Source of the DNA: CAZFIM01 sp964519615
Lineage (GTDB): Bacteria > Chloroflexota > Dehalococcoidia > GIF9 > UBA5629
Direction: 5' to 3'
Assembly (NCBI GenBank): GCA_964519615.1
Contig: CAZFIM010000041.1
Coordinates: 1 to 21,361, forward strand
Length of the DNA stretch: 21,361 nucleotides
Made by a program: the position numbers and the translations under genes. Shown here in pieces: positions 1 through 7,252 of this stretch (positions are counted from its first letter, which is position 1; every line of letters starts with the position of its first letter). The notes below the pieces were generated by a model, which did not search any database, had not been told where the DNA came from, and saw only the letters and a program-made list of their open reading frames with translations.

Positions 1-173
1 CGAAGCAGACCCTCACCGCCGGAACGGACAACTACGGAGATTTCGAATTTGACGGTCTGGAGGCAGATACGGAATACTCACTTACCATAGAGCAGCCCGG
101 CTATCAGCCTCAGAAGCTTAACGTGAAAACCCGCATAGATACCTATCTGGGAGATATCGTACTTAAAAAATAG
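1..173 (+). CDS. C-terminal fragment with transthyretin/carboxypeptidase-regulatory-like domain
   Basis: The gene runs in from upstream. Its reading frame begins at base 3 and ends at TAG 171-173, leaving 56 residues. The visible part reads as one beta-rich repeat: the stretch TDNYGDFEFDGLEADTEYSL, then a GYQPQ turn and a final GDIVLKK strand. This is the usual signature of carboxypeptidase-regulatory-like/Cna-B (transthyretin-fold) domains. Such a domain is known at the C-terminus of the Fe-S beta subunit of pyrogallol-phloroglucinol transhydroxylase-like molybdoenzymes. With a GlcG/HbpS-family gene directly downstream, I infer that the missing part may be a 4Fe-4S dicluster subunit. A surface protein with a Cna-B repeat is the alternative. 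The fold is fairly clear, the parent protein is not. Confidence 0.6.
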   Translation, partial: KQTLTAGTDNYGDFEFDGLEADTEYSLTIEQPGYQPQKLNVKTRIDTYLGDIVLKK

Positions 174-318
174 TACTATTAAAACGTAAAAGAGAAAAAT
201 AATGAAGAGATGATATTTCATGTTCCGGATCTTTACTATGGAGAGGGTAATGATAACGGAGCAGGCGTATGGGTGATTACAGTACTAATGAATTAATGTG
301 TTAAGGAGGTTTCAACTA

Positions 319-834
319 ATGGCTGATAAAGACAAGAATCCAGAAATATTTGTGCCGGACGTATGGAAAGAGGGTACGTTCTGTTATTCGGAGGGTTTAA
401 CTCTTGATACGGCAAAAAAGATGCTCGAGGCGGCGGAAAAAGAAGCAAAGAAACAGGGCCTGCTTATGGCCACTGCTATTGTGGACAGCAGCGGCAATCT
501 TCTTGCCTTTCACCGTATGGATAATGCCGCATTATTCAGCATTCAAATAGCACAGGATAAGGCTTATACGGCAGTCTATGGTAAATTGCCTACGAGAGAT
601 TGGCTTGGTATATTCACGTCAGGAAATCTGCCGTCACTGTTTTTTCATGAACGCTGGACGGCTTTCTCCGGCGGCATACCACTCGTCAAGGATGGGAAAA
701 TTATGGGCGGAATAGCTTCCAGCGGTGCTACTGCCTATGGTGATATGACTGTTGCAAGGGCAGGTCTGGCAGCCGGGGGATTCGATACTTCTGCGATTGA
801 TGCTTCAATCGCAGAGTTATTAAAGCAACAATAA
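319..834 (+). CDS. GlcG/HbpS-family (DUF336) protein
   Basis: A 171-residue protein of the GlcG/HbpS/PduO-C-terminal-like family, a compact alpha/beta fold found in haem- and cobalamin-associated proteins and next to many catabolic oxidoreductases. Family features visible are the N-terminal helix LTLDTAKKMLEAAEKEAKKQ (28-47), the strand ATAIVDSSGNLLAFHRMDNA (51-70), IAQDKAYTA (78-86) and the glycine-rich PLVKDGKIMGGIASSGA (121-137). I start it at ATG 319 rather than the in-frame GTG at 298 because the SD AAGGAGG (303-309) lies just upstream of 319 and inside the longer reading. It lies 145 bases after the preceding gene on the same strand, so co-transcription is likely. In this setting it may accompany the upstream oxidoreductase, but its ligand cannot be told from sequence. 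Confidence 0.88.
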   Translation: MADKDKNPEIFVPDVWKEGTFCYSEGLTLDTAKKMLEAAEKEAKKQGLLMATAIVDSSGNLLAFHRMDNAALFSIQIAQDKAYTAVYGKLPTRDWLGIFTSGNLPSLFFHERWTAFSGGIPLVKDGKIMGGIASSGATAYGDMTVARAGLAAGGFDTSAIDASIAELLKQQ

Positions 835-845
835 TGAATAGATGA

Positions 846-877
846 AAAAAGAGGGGATACTATATCCCCCTTTTTTT
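846..877 (+). terminator. Rho-independent terminator after the GlcG-like gene
   Basis: A perfect 7-bp stem, GGGGATA (853-859) with TATCCCC (863-869), has a 3-base loop and is followed by a run of seven T. The A-run just before the stem could make it work in the opposite direction as well. It lies about 20 bases after the stop codon. Confidence 0.9.
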
Positions 878-1099
878 ATACAATTAACACAGTACTATAC
901 TTTTACTTATCTACTTCTTGAATACCCATAAGCGCTCAATAAGCAGCTATTCTGATGCCGTCCTTGTTTAGCGTACATCTAAAGCAATTGAGAGCAGAAC
1001 GGTACGCAACTTCGTGTAAGCGATGATGTATTCCATCTGTTGCAAGTATTTATTGCTGAATGGGGCAGATACAGGATGAGAATAATTAAGCGCCGGGTA

Positions 1100-1128
1100 T
1101 TGTTTTCTTTTAATTCTACTGCTATACT
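1100..1128 (+). promoter_or_regulatory. Sigma-70-type promoter with extended -10
   Basis: TTGTTT (1100-1105), a 17-base spacer and TATACT (1123-1128), with TGC just before the -10 (extended -10). It would give a leader of about 50 bases for the small membrane protein at 1186. The rest of the 305-base gap 881-1185 shows no convincing gene or structure. Confidence 0.7.
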
Positions 1129-1185
1129 CGCTGGAAGCTGGTTATAAAGCAGTTTGAAAGCAGTATTCAGCAGGAGGGGTATATT

Positions 1186-1434
1186 ATGGCAGCAGTAACT
1201 ATTGTCAATTTGATTCTCTGTGTGGTTATCTTAATACTGGGTATATGGGGATATTCCGCAAAGAAGAATATAATACCTCTTTTTATCGGCATAGCCTTCG
1301 GACTTTTTGGAGTGACTCATCTTCTCGCTCTGTTGGGATTGGAAGGGGGTATGAGCATACTATTTATAATTGTAAGGCTGGTGGCATATCTGCTGGTGAT
1401 AGCCGCTCTTTTTAAAGTAATAGTGGGGAAATAA
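1186..1434 (+). CDS. Small three-helix membrane protein
   Basis: An 82-residue, almost entirely hydrophobic protein. Three membrane segments are visible: about residues 4-23, 30-50 (with LFIGIAFGLFGVTHLLALLG) and 58-79, joined by short loops with lysines (SAKKN at 24-28). The start is supported by the SD AGGAGGGG eight bases before ATG and by the promoter upstream. I do not recognise a named family. Short proteins of this pattern occur as hypothetical genes in many anaerobes. It stands alone as a transcript, about 110 bases before the SDR gene. Confidence 0.75.
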   Translation: MAAVTIVNLILCVVILILGIWGYSAKKNIIPLFIGIAFGLFGVTHLLALLGLEGGMSILFIIVRLVAYLLVIAALFKVIVGK

Positions 1435-1545
1435 CTCAACCTTGCTAATTACCCTTATTATGCCAAAGAGAAAACTGCATGACAATCACATACAAAAGGC
1501 AATATACATCTGTGCCTTGGAAATAATCTGATTTGTAGCGGACGT

Positions 1546-2490
1546 ATGCGAGTACTAATAATAGGCGGTACAGGTTTTTTAGGCAGCTACCTTGTGTCGG
1601 AGCTTGTCCGTTTTGAATATAATGTCACGGTGCTTACACGCAGCCGCCAAAAAGCCGCCGTGCTGGTACCGAGGGGCGTATGCTGTATTCAGGGTGACCT
1701 TCTTGAGCCGCAGTCCTTTATTTCAGATTTGCCCCGGCAGGATGCTGTTATCTCGGTAGCTATGCCCGAATTTACACCCGGAAGGATAACAAATCGTACA
1801 TTTCAGGCACTCAAGCTGCAGACCACTGCCTATTTCTCCTCAGCGATGGCCGCTGCCCGAAAATGCGGTTGCCCGCTCATTCTTACGCTTGGTACCAGCT
1901 TCAGAACAGCGGGCAATACGATTGCGGATGAAACATGGCCAATTGAGAGATTTGGAATGAGCGCCATCGGTGAGCAGGCTGACTATCTTATCGCACAGGC
2001 CGTTAGTGAAAGAGAGCCTCCCTTGATACAGATGCTTCCGGGGGAGATATACGGACCGGGCGGTATGTTTAAAAAATTTATGTACCGCTGGATGAAGAGC
2101 GGACGGTACCGCGTGATAGGGAAGGGTGATAACTACATACCACGGATACATGTTGAGGATTGCGCCGCTGCCTACATAAATGCTCTGCATAAGATGCCGC
2201 TGGGTGAGCGTTTTATTATAGCCGACGACCTGCCCTGTACTATGCGGCAGTTTAGTGACTTTATGGCCGATATCATGAGAGTATCCCGGCCCGGAGCTAT
2301 TCCGGCCTTCATGATTAGATTTGTAATGGGACGAAGGATATATGAGACGGTTAAAATGAATTGCCGGGTAACCAATAAGAAGGCGAAAACAATGCTTGGT
2401 TGGAGCCTGAGATATCCCTGCTACCGACAGGGGCTTCCGGCGGCTATTGCTGCTATTGAGGGTGCTGTGGATGGAGCGAATAAAGAATAG
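1546..2490 (+). CDS. NAD(P)-binding SDR/epimerase-like protein, atypical
   Basis: A 314-residue extended/atypical short-chain dehydrogenase (NAD-dependent epimerase/dehydratase or NmrA-like). The N-terminal Rossmann motif is intact, GGTGFLG (7-13). The early acidic strand end GDLLEP (50-55) and the mid-protein LPGEIYGPGG (164-173) are typical of extended SDRs, as is the C-terminal substrate domain. The catalytic YxxxK is not seen: the tyrosine at 147 is followed by LIAQ, so a glutamine stands where lysine is expected. It may bind a nucleotide without classic oxidoreduction, or act as an isomerase or reductase of another type. No strong SD precedes ATG 1546. Weak hairpins flank it at 1496-1518 and after the stop. 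Confidence 0.85.
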   Translation: MRVLIIGGTGFLGSYLVSELVRFEYNVTVLTRSRQKAAVLVPRGVCCIQGDLLEPQSFISDLPRQDAVISVAMPEFTPGRITNRTFQALKLQTTAYFSSAMAAARKCGCPLILTLGTSFRTAGNTIADETWPIERFGMSAIGEQADYLIAQAVSEREPPLIQMLPGEIYGPGGMFKKFMYRWMKSGRYRVIGKGDNYIPRIHVEDCAAAYINALHKMPLGERFIIADDLPCTMRQFSDFMADIMRVSRPGAIPAFMIRFVMGRRIYETVKMNCRVTNKKAKTMLGWSLRYPCYRQGLPAAIAAIEGAVDGANKE

Positions 2491-2518
2491 CAGAAACGCA
2501 TTTGTCAACGAATACAAA

Positions 2519-2540
2519 GGGAGAGTGGCCGTTCTCTTTT
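2519..2540 (+). terminator. Possible weak terminator after the SDR gene
   Basis: AGAG (2522-2525) pairs with CTCT (2534-2537), extended by G-T pairs, and ends in TTTT. It lies between two convergent genes. The stem is short, so this is tentative. Confidence 0.25.
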
Positions 2541-2592
2541 ATGCATGATTATTGCCTTGAGGTGCAGTACATGATGGTGTGAAAGTAGACGC

Positions 2593-3393
2593 TTAAACTG
2601 GTTGTTTTCTCCTGATCATGGTTTTGTAAAAATCATTATTTGCTTCTGTAATTTCAAGCTCACCGTTTTCAATCATAGATCGTATACGTTGCGCATACCA
2701 CCAGTCTCTTACTCCCAGTTGATTTAATCCCATTGTTTTGCCGATAGCGCTTGCTACAGAAAATATCCTGTCCGTAAAGGACTTCCTTAAAAAATGATCG
2801 TAGAAATCGATTGGTACGGAATGCAGATGTCCGTTTACTACTGCGCGTAAAGGCGCGTTCTCTTTAACAAGCATATCCCATCGCTGCGCGATGGCATAAC
2901 GCAGGGAAATGTTGACTTCCTTTTCCAATGGAAGCAGAGTAAAAAAGTGCTCGGGGGCAACGTTGATAAAGCCGTCATAAACACATATGCCGGAGCTTTG
3001 TTGGAGATATGACGGGAGCTTGATATGTGTAATATGCACATCTGATTGTGCCAATAAATTTACGGTAAAAAAGAAACCGCACATTTCTGCCGGACAGTCA
3101 CTCCACCAGATACGTATCCCTTCCCCCGTTTTAGTTGCTGCTAAGATGCGGTTCAACGCTTGCAAATTGAAATCCCACAGCTTACTGTAGTCATACTCAT
3201 CACAAATACATTCAGGTCCCCGGAGAATGGAGAATATAATTTTTTTCCTGCACTCGATATCAGGTAATCCCTTTAAATCCCCTGCATCAAGATCAAGCCA
3301 TAAAGATTCCACATCATTTTTATCCTCTTTGGCGTCCGATTTTGCTATCGCCATAGCTGCTTTGACGCTGTCGTTGAATACCAGTTCAATCAT
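2593..3393 (-). CDS. DUF1835/DUF3658-domain protein
   Basis: A 266-residue soluble protein. The N-terminal half, beginning MIELVFNDSVKAAM and containing IRIWWSDCPAEMCGFF (about 93-108), matches the DUF1835 pattern. The C-terminal half, with AQRWDMLVKENAPLRAVVNG and FYDHFLRKSF, matches DUF3658. The two domains usually occur together, mostly in Firmicutes and relatives, and have no established function. The start is supported by AAAGGAAAC eight bases upstream and by an extended -10 promoter about 55 bases upstream. It is transcribed alone and converges on the SDR gene. Confidence 0.8.
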   Translation of the reverse strand: MIELVFNDSVKAAMAIAKSDAKEDKNDVESLWLDLDAGDLKGLPDIECRKKIIFSILRGPECICDEYDYSKLWDFNLQALNRILAATKTGEGIRIWWSDCPAEMCGFFFTVNLLAQSDVHITHIKLPSYLQQSSGICVYDGFINVAPEHFFTLLPLEKEVNISLRYAIAQRWDMLVKENAPLRAVVNGHLHSVPIDFYDHFLRKSFTDRIFSVASAIGKTMGLNQLGVRDWWYAQRIRSMIENGELEITEANNDFYKTMIRRKQPV

Positions 3394-3449
3394 TATATTA
3401 TGTTTCCTTTTTAGCGGTTGTAACCTTAAGAAAATCTATTTTCCGGTAC

Positions 3450-3458
3450 ATTATATCA
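3450..3458 (-). promoter_or_regulatory. Extended -10 promoter of the DUF1835 gene
   Basis: On the minus strand TGATATAAT: a perfect TATAAT with the TGn extension, about 55 bases before the start at 3393. No good -35 is seen, which is usual for extended -10 promoters. The rest of the 259-base gap to lepB holds only a 5-bp inverted repeat at 3572-3593. Confidence 0.6.
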
Positions 3459-3652
3459 GGCTGTAATGAAGTATTCCGATAGTAGATGAATCTAATCGTT
3501 CAATCTTCTCAATTCGAGGCGATGCTTTCCCTGGTAGGTCAGCTGCTCACCCAAGTATTACTGTGAATAGCACCGGTCTTACGGATTGCCGGTTCAGGGT
3601 TGAATTACCTGCTGAAACGGATGGGGACTTGTCATGCGGATATGAAAGTTAA

Positions 3653-4171
3653 TTAGCCCCCAACGGCGTAATGTTTAGCCATATGCCAGTCTCTGGGCGG
3701 CCAATAGGTGAACCAGACTTTACCTATGATAGCATCGCGAGGAATAGTCCATCCTGCGTGTGAGTCACTGCTTAAATTGCGGTTGTCGCCCAGAACGAAA
3801 TACTCACCTTCAGGGATTTGATAGGATGCAAGCGTATAAGTGGGCTTCTCATTGATATAAGGCTCATCCAGCGGTTTGCCATTGAGAAACACCGTTCGTG
3901 AAGAAACTTCAATCGTATCTCCCGGCAGCCCGATAACGCGTTTGATAAGATCTACCTGTTTACCGCGGTCGGAATGAAAGACAATAATATCGCCTCGCTG
4001 AGGATCTTTAAAAAAATAAGCTGCCTTGCTTACAATGATACGCTCGCCCGGCTCGACGGTTGGCAACATTGAGACATTATGCACTTCACGGGATTCAAGC
4101 AGCGTATGCAGAGCAAAGAAAACAATAACTGCAATGACGAGAGTGATGACAATTTCACGGACTGTTTGCAT
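3653..4171 (-). CDS. lepB: Signal peptidase I
   Basis: A 172-residue type I signal peptidase (S26 family) that cleaves leader peptides from exported proteins at the outer face of the membrane. One N-terminal membrane anchor spans about residues 5-25. Box B is NVSMLPT with the catalytic Ser34. The general base is Lys77 in LIKRVIGLPGD (box D). Box E is GDNRNLSSDSHAGW near residue 127. The length fits the short Gram-positive/Chloroflexi type with a single anchor. The SD is weak (GGAAA about 10 bases upstream of ATG). A TATAAT-like -10 lies about 33 bases upstream of the start. It appears to be transcribed alone. Confidence 0.96.
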   Translation of the reverse strand: MQTVREIVITLVIAVIVFFALHTLLESREVHNVSMLPTVEPGERIIVSKAAYFFKDPQRGDIIVFHSDRGKQVDLIKRVIGLPGDTIEVSSRTVFLNGKPLDEPYINEKPTYTLASYQIPEGEYFVLGDNRNLSSDSHAGWTIPRDAIIGKVWFTYWPPRDWHMAKHYAVGG

Positions 4172-4203
4172 ATGATATGGATTTCCAGAATGATTTTTGT
4201 TGT

Positions 4204-4209
4204 ATTATA
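4204..4209 (-). promoter_or_regulatory. Likely -10 element of lepB
   Basis: A perfect TATAAT on the minus strand, 33 bases upstream of the lepB start. No clear -35 stands at 16-18 bases, so this rests on the -10 alone. Confidence 0.4.
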
Positions 4210-4323
4210 CAGCATTCAGGATAGGGGTAGGTATAGCTATAATGAACAGGGCACACGGGGTAATTGGTAATTCAGGTGAATGCTGTTAATTAGTACGGAG
4301 TATTTATATTCTGATACGCAATT

Positions 4324-4353
4324 AGTTGTAGCGCATGTCTATTTCTTACAACT
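4324..4353 (-). repeat. Inverted repeat spanning a stop codon
   Basis: A perfect 7-bp inverted repeat, AGTTGTA and TACAACT, with a 16-base loop. The TAA stop of the 4346-4741 gene sits across the arm at 4347-4353 and the loop edge. No U-run follows in the direction of that gene, so it does not look like an ordinary terminator. Confidence 0.45.
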
Positions 4354-4741
4354 CAAGGTCACCTCTATCTTGAAGTGAAACCGTTTTCTCTTTTTCCGGC
4401 CTGAACTTTTTCCAGAAAGCTATCACCAACAGGACGATTCCGCCCAATGAAAGACATGCGCGGAAGATATTAATAGCGCTTACGATCTGCAAATACCTCA
4501 TCTGGATTAGTGGTCCGCCGTGGCTTATACGAACCATTATCCAGGGTGAAAGCAACGTTGTAGCAAAGGATATCAATGAACCTGCCAGCAGCAGGCATAC
4601 CCCGGTAAGTAAAAGCAGCTCCGCCCTTTCATTCTTCCTTCTGAATATTCTGATAGCAAAGACAACAGCCACGATCCACGCTGCCAATAGTATCAAATAT
4701 GGCAGGGACGGTATCACTACAGAGGCAAAATTTACATTCAT
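4346..4741 (-). CDS. Small membrane protein, four predicted helices
   Basis: A 131-residue hydrophobic protein. I start it at ATG 4741 because AAGGAG stands nine bases upstream; the in-frame ATG at 4777 lies before that SD. Membrane segments are visible at about residues 9-33 (SLPYLILLAAWIVAVVFAIR), 42-63, a weaker one near 66-80, and 93-114 (LSLGGIVLLVIAFWKKF at its end). The tail is charged. I recognise no family. It lies 124 bases downstream of the FTR-rubredoxin gene on the same strand and may share its transcript, though its own SD is strong. Confidence 0.65.
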   Translation of the reverse strand: MNVNFASVVIPSLPYLILLAAWIVAVVFAIRIFRRKNERAELLLLTGVCLLLAGSLISFATTLLSPWIMVRISHGGPLIQMRYLQIVSAINIFRACLSLGGIVLLVIAFWKKFRPEKEKTVSLQDRGDLEL

Positions 4742-4865
4742 AATGCTGTGCTCCTTGCATGATATGGTAGCAAACACGCCCGGGTATGTACAGAGTAATA
4801 AAAAAAGCGGTGGCAGTATGCTTGATTATCCTTAATAGCGTATGCCATAAAACAGGGTTGTTATT

Positions 4866-5378
4866 TTACATAAATTTTTCAAAACGCTCTTTCTTAGCTT
4901 TACAGATGGGACATATCTCAGGCGGCTGCTCGCGTGCGCACAGGTAGCCGCAAACCTTGCAGCGCCAGACGGGCAGGGGTAGTTTATGAGCAGCCCTGAA
5001 TGTAGATTTTTGCGTACGTATTTTTCTCTCCCGAGATGCAGGCCTGCGTTCGGGAATGCTGCCAATTATTTTTTTGCCGCTGGCGGCCGCTCCAGACACA
5101 TAGAGGGCGCAGTAGCAGGCACCATAATCATTCAAATCCTGGTCACGGTAATCGCATGGACAGATAATGTCAAGGTCATCGTTGATATTACCTGATGCCA
5201 GGCGGCACGGGCATGATTGGTAACCGTATCTTTTTTCGTTTACGATGAGGCTTTTCACCAATTCTTTTGTAAACTCTTCGTCTGGATTCATATGATATCC
5301 ACCAGCTTCCGCCTCGTCTTTAAGCTTGTCATAAAGTTCATCCACTTCAGCGCGGGTAATATCCGCTTGAGTCATCAT
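4866..5378 (-). CDS. Ferredoxin:disulfide (thioredoxin) reductase catalytic domain fused to rubredoxin
   Basis: A 170-residue fusion. The N-terminal part (about 1-110) is the catalytic beta subunit of ferredoxin-thioredoxin reductase, which uses a 4Fe-4S cluster to reduce a disulfide with single electrons from ferredoxin. Its cysteines are CPC at 56-58, CPC at 73-75 and CYC at 88-90. The spacing (14 and 12 residues) differs from the plastid enzyme (16 and 8), and Tyr89 replaces the usual His of CHC. The C-terminal part (about 138-168) is a rubredoxin/rubrerythrin-type iron site: WRCKVC (Cys140, Cys143) and CPIC (Cys156, Cys159). Similar FTR-rubredoxin fusions (FDR) are known from methanogens and anaerobic bacteria. 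Its ATGA start overlaps the glutaredoxin stop, so translation is coupled and the glutaredoxin is the obvious partner. Confidence 0.93.
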   Translation of the reverse strand: MMTQADITRAEVDELYDKLKDEAEAGGYHMNPDEEFTKELVKSLIVNEKRYGYQSCPCRLASGNINDDLDIICPCDYRDQDLNDYGACYCALYVSGAAASGKKIIGSIPERRPASRERKIRTQKSTFRAAHKLPLPVWRCKVCGYLCAREQPPEICPICKAKKERFEKFM

Positions 5379-5659
5379 TTCAGCGCTCCCCTTATCTCAT
5401 CTTCCTGATAGCCTACAATACACTTGCTATTGTCAATGACAAGGGTAGGAAAGGAACCACTGGGATTCCATTTCCATATCTCCTTCAGTGTCTTTTCCTT
5501 CTCCTCTTCACCAAGCTGGTCGACATATTTAAAATAGTATTCAACACCCAGTTCATCGAGCAGCTTCTTTGTTTTTGCACACCATCCGCAGGTGCTCAGT
5601 CCATAAAACATGACATGTCCTGCATTTTTACCCGTGATATGTTTTGTACTATCAACCAT
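5375..5659 (-). CDS. Glutaredoxin-like protein
   Basis: A 94-residue glutaredoxin/NrdH-type thiol-disulfide protein: thioredoxin fold, active site CGWC (Cys24, Cys27), cis-proline 71 in GSFPTLVID, and the later GYQEDEIRGAL motif. Start at ATG 5659 is set by GAGGAGG nine bases upstream; the in-frame ATG at 5707 gives an unlikely extra N-terminus. It overlaps the FTR-rubredoxin gene by four bases, a coupled two-gene operon. I infer electron flow from ferredoxin through the fusion protein to this glutaredoxin and on to protein targets, perhaps ribonucleotide reductase or peroxidases. An extra Cys80 is present. The two-cysteine site points to a dithiol redoxin rather than an Fe-S carrier. Confidence 0.92.
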   Translation of the reverse strand: MVDSTKHITGKNAGHVMFYGLSTCGWCAKTKKLLDELGVEYYFKYVDQLGEEEKEKTLKEIWKWNPSGSFPTLVIDNSKCIVGYQEDEIRGALK

Positions 5660-5712
5660 TACACGTTCCTCCTCATTGAACCTCAGGGGAAAATACACAC
5701 GTTGCATAATGA

Positions 5713-5718
5713 ATTATA
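5713..5718 (-). promoter_or_regulatory. Possible -10 of the glutaredoxin/FTR operon
   Basis: A perfect TATAAT on the minus strand, 53 bases before the chosen start. It would place the transcript start near 5706, which favours the downstream ATG. No clear -35 is seen. Confidence 0.35.
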
Positions 5719-5783
5719 CGTTATACAGGGTATTTTGTATCCATAGTGTGGAGAAAGGCGGAAAAAATCACTCATCTGTCGTT

Positions 5784-5820
5784 TTGATTATGCCTGCAGC
5801 AAGGCGCTGCAGCAAATCAA
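5784..5820 (-). terminator. Two-tier hairpin between hybB and the glutaredoxin gene
   Basis: The inner stem is a perfect 7-bp CTGCAGC/GCTGCAG with loop AAGGC (5794-5812). The outer stem is TTGATT/AATCAA (5784-5789, 5815-5820). It lies 48 bases past the hybB stop. The nearest U-run in the hybB direction is about 20 bases further on, so terminator is the likeliest but not certain role; an RNA processing or protective structure is possible. Confidence 0.45.
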
Positions 5821-5867
5821 TATTCATGAAATACGATGATACGGCGTGAGAAGCGGAAAATAGTGAA

Positions 5868-7025
5868 TCAGGCTGCTTCAGGCGTTTCGTGATGGTTCAT
5901 GGGCAATAGACGATAAGCCAACCAGATAACCAGCAGCGCATCCGCCACCAGCCCCGCTGATATTGCTACTTCCATCCAGTGAGGGAAGTAGACAAAGCCC
6001 GGGCGTATGGCCAGCGCCAGCATGCTTACATTAAACCGGTTCAGTACAAGCCCCAGAACGACCATCACCGCACTCCAGAAGATGCCTTTTCTGCTCTGTC
6101 TAACACGGGACGAAGATAGAAGTATTATCGGTAAAATAACACCGATAATCATCTCAGTCCACCACAGCAGATTTAGCGGATACGCTGTAAATATCAGTCC
6201 TATCTCACCTGCAACAATCAGATCGGCAAGTTTCATTATGAGATAGATTCCAAGGATGTAGGGTATTCCTTTGCCCAACCCCGCCAGTATTTGCTGCGGT
6301 AGTCTATGCCCGAAGGCTCTACTGCTGAGCGAGGTTTCGAAAATTACCATGGCCGGTCCTACGGCTATGGCCGAAATAAGGAAAAGGATCGGAAGAATGG
6401 GTGAATACCAGAGGGAATGCAGCGTTTCCGGCATCATTAAAAGCATTGTTCCCAGAGAAGATTGGTGCAGAGTTGAGAGCACGACACCAGCGATAACCAG
6501 CGGTATCTGGATTGCCCTAACCAGGCGCAGAGGCATATGCCAGTTAAAATATCTTAAGACAGGTAGATTGCTTTTACTCAGGGCTTCGAATACCGCAGGG
6601 CTGAATTCCAGCGCCAGCACTACAGTATAAGTCATTACACATACAGCAACTTCAAAGAGCGGCGAGTGGATATTCCAGTATATCATGGCATGCCAGATGT
6701 ACCATGGCTGTCCCAGGTCTACCAGCAGGGCGAGAATGACCAGTGTGTAGCCCAGGAAAGCAGTCAACACTGCGGGCCGGGCTACGGCATGATATTTCTC
6801 ACGTTTGAAGATATATACCCAACCGGCCAGGGTGAAACCACCGGCTGCCAGTGCGACGCCGCAATAAAGGTCAAAGCTAATCCAGAAACCCCAGGGGCGG
6901 CCGTCGCTTAAATTGCTGACGGCTCCGATGCCGTAGATAAAGCGGATAATTATCGGTATCAGACCGAGTATAACTAAAAAGCTGAGGATTGCGAGTCCGG
7001 GAGAGAATGTTCTTTTCTGCTGCAT
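5868..7025 (-). CDS. hybB: HybB/NrfD-family quinone-reactive membrane subunit
   Basis: A 385-residue integral membrane protein of the NrfD/PsrC superfamily, closest in pattern to HybB, the membrane partner of group 1 [NiFe] hydrogenase-2 that exchanges electrons with menaquinone. About ten helices are visible. Hallmarks: GRPWGFWISFDLYCGVALAA (42-61), the DLGQPWYIWH loop, HSPLFEVAVCVMTYTVVLAL, EFSPAVFEAL and STLHQSSLGTMLLM. The length matches E. coli HybB. ATG 7025 has AAGGAGGT seven bases upstream. No hydrogenase, HybA-type Fe-S protein or catalytic subunit is in the window, so it is an orphan here; partners may be encoded elsewhere or it may serve another respiratory complex. The symbol reflects similarity only. 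Confidence 0.9.
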   Translation of the reverse strand: MQQKRTFSPGLAILSFLVILGLIPIIIRFIYGIGAVSNLSDGRPWGFWISFDLYCGVALAAGGFTLAGWVYIFKREKYHAVARPAVLTAFLGYTLVILALLVDLGQPWYIWHAMIYWNIHSPLFEVAVCVMTYTVVLALEFSPAVFEALSKSNLPVLRYFNWHMPLRLVRAIQIPLVIAGVVLSTLHQSSLGTMLLMMPETLHSLWYSPILPILFLISAIAVGPAMVIFETSLSSRAFGHRLPQQILAGLGKGIPYILGIYLIMKLADLIVAGEIGLIFTAYPLNLLWWTEMIIGVILPIILLSSSRVRQSRKGIFWSAVMVVLGLVLNRFNVSMLALAIRPGFVYFPHWMEVAISAGLVADALLVIWLAYRLLPMNHHETPEAA

Positions 7026-7127
7026 TATCAGGGTACCTCCTTTTTTTCATTCTCTCCGTTGAGCCGACTGCAGTATTTCTGTACCGTTGCCGGCCTATAT
7101 TCTCGCCTTATCCTTATCGAAGGCAAT

Positions 7128-7172
7128 AAAAAGCCGCCGGAACTTGCCATATCACGATACCCGGCGGTTTTT
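7128..7172 (-). terminator. Strong terminator-like hairpin before hybB
   Basis: CCGCCGG (7134-7140) pairs with CCGGCGG (7161-7167), flanked by A-run and T-run that make it T-tailed on both strands. The loop is 20 bases. It sits between the small membrane gene (ends 7253) and hybB (starts 7025), about 80 bases after the former. It probably ends that transcript, so hybB needs its own promoter or read-through (attenuation). Confidence 0.8.
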
Positions 7173-7252
7173 CTATTTGTTAGCGCCAAACGCGAATTGC
7201 TCTTTTGTCCCCTTCCCTGCTCCTGTCGCCACCTGGATTTGCCGCCATATGT

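Noticed and set aside
210..296. 28-residue open frame with a weak SD between the first two genes
   Set aside because: Too short and with no recognisable motif to call; it ends just before the next gene's SD and could be a leader peptide, but nothing supports it further.
1496..1518. 6-bp hairpin AAGGCA/TGCCTT before the SDR gene
   Set aside because: Short and without a U-run or other context; likely chance.
1840..2517. 225-aa minus-strand open frame
   Set aside because: It lies wholly opposite the SDR gene, has no SD and no recognisable domain; the SDR frame carries clear family motifs.
3572..3593. 5-bp inverted repeat downstream of lepB, first taken for a terminator or tRNA arm
   Set aside because: Stem is short, no U-run follows, and no cloverleaf can be built around it.
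6271..6630. 119-aa plus-strand open frame
   Set aside because: Antisense to hybB, which has strong family motifs; no SD.
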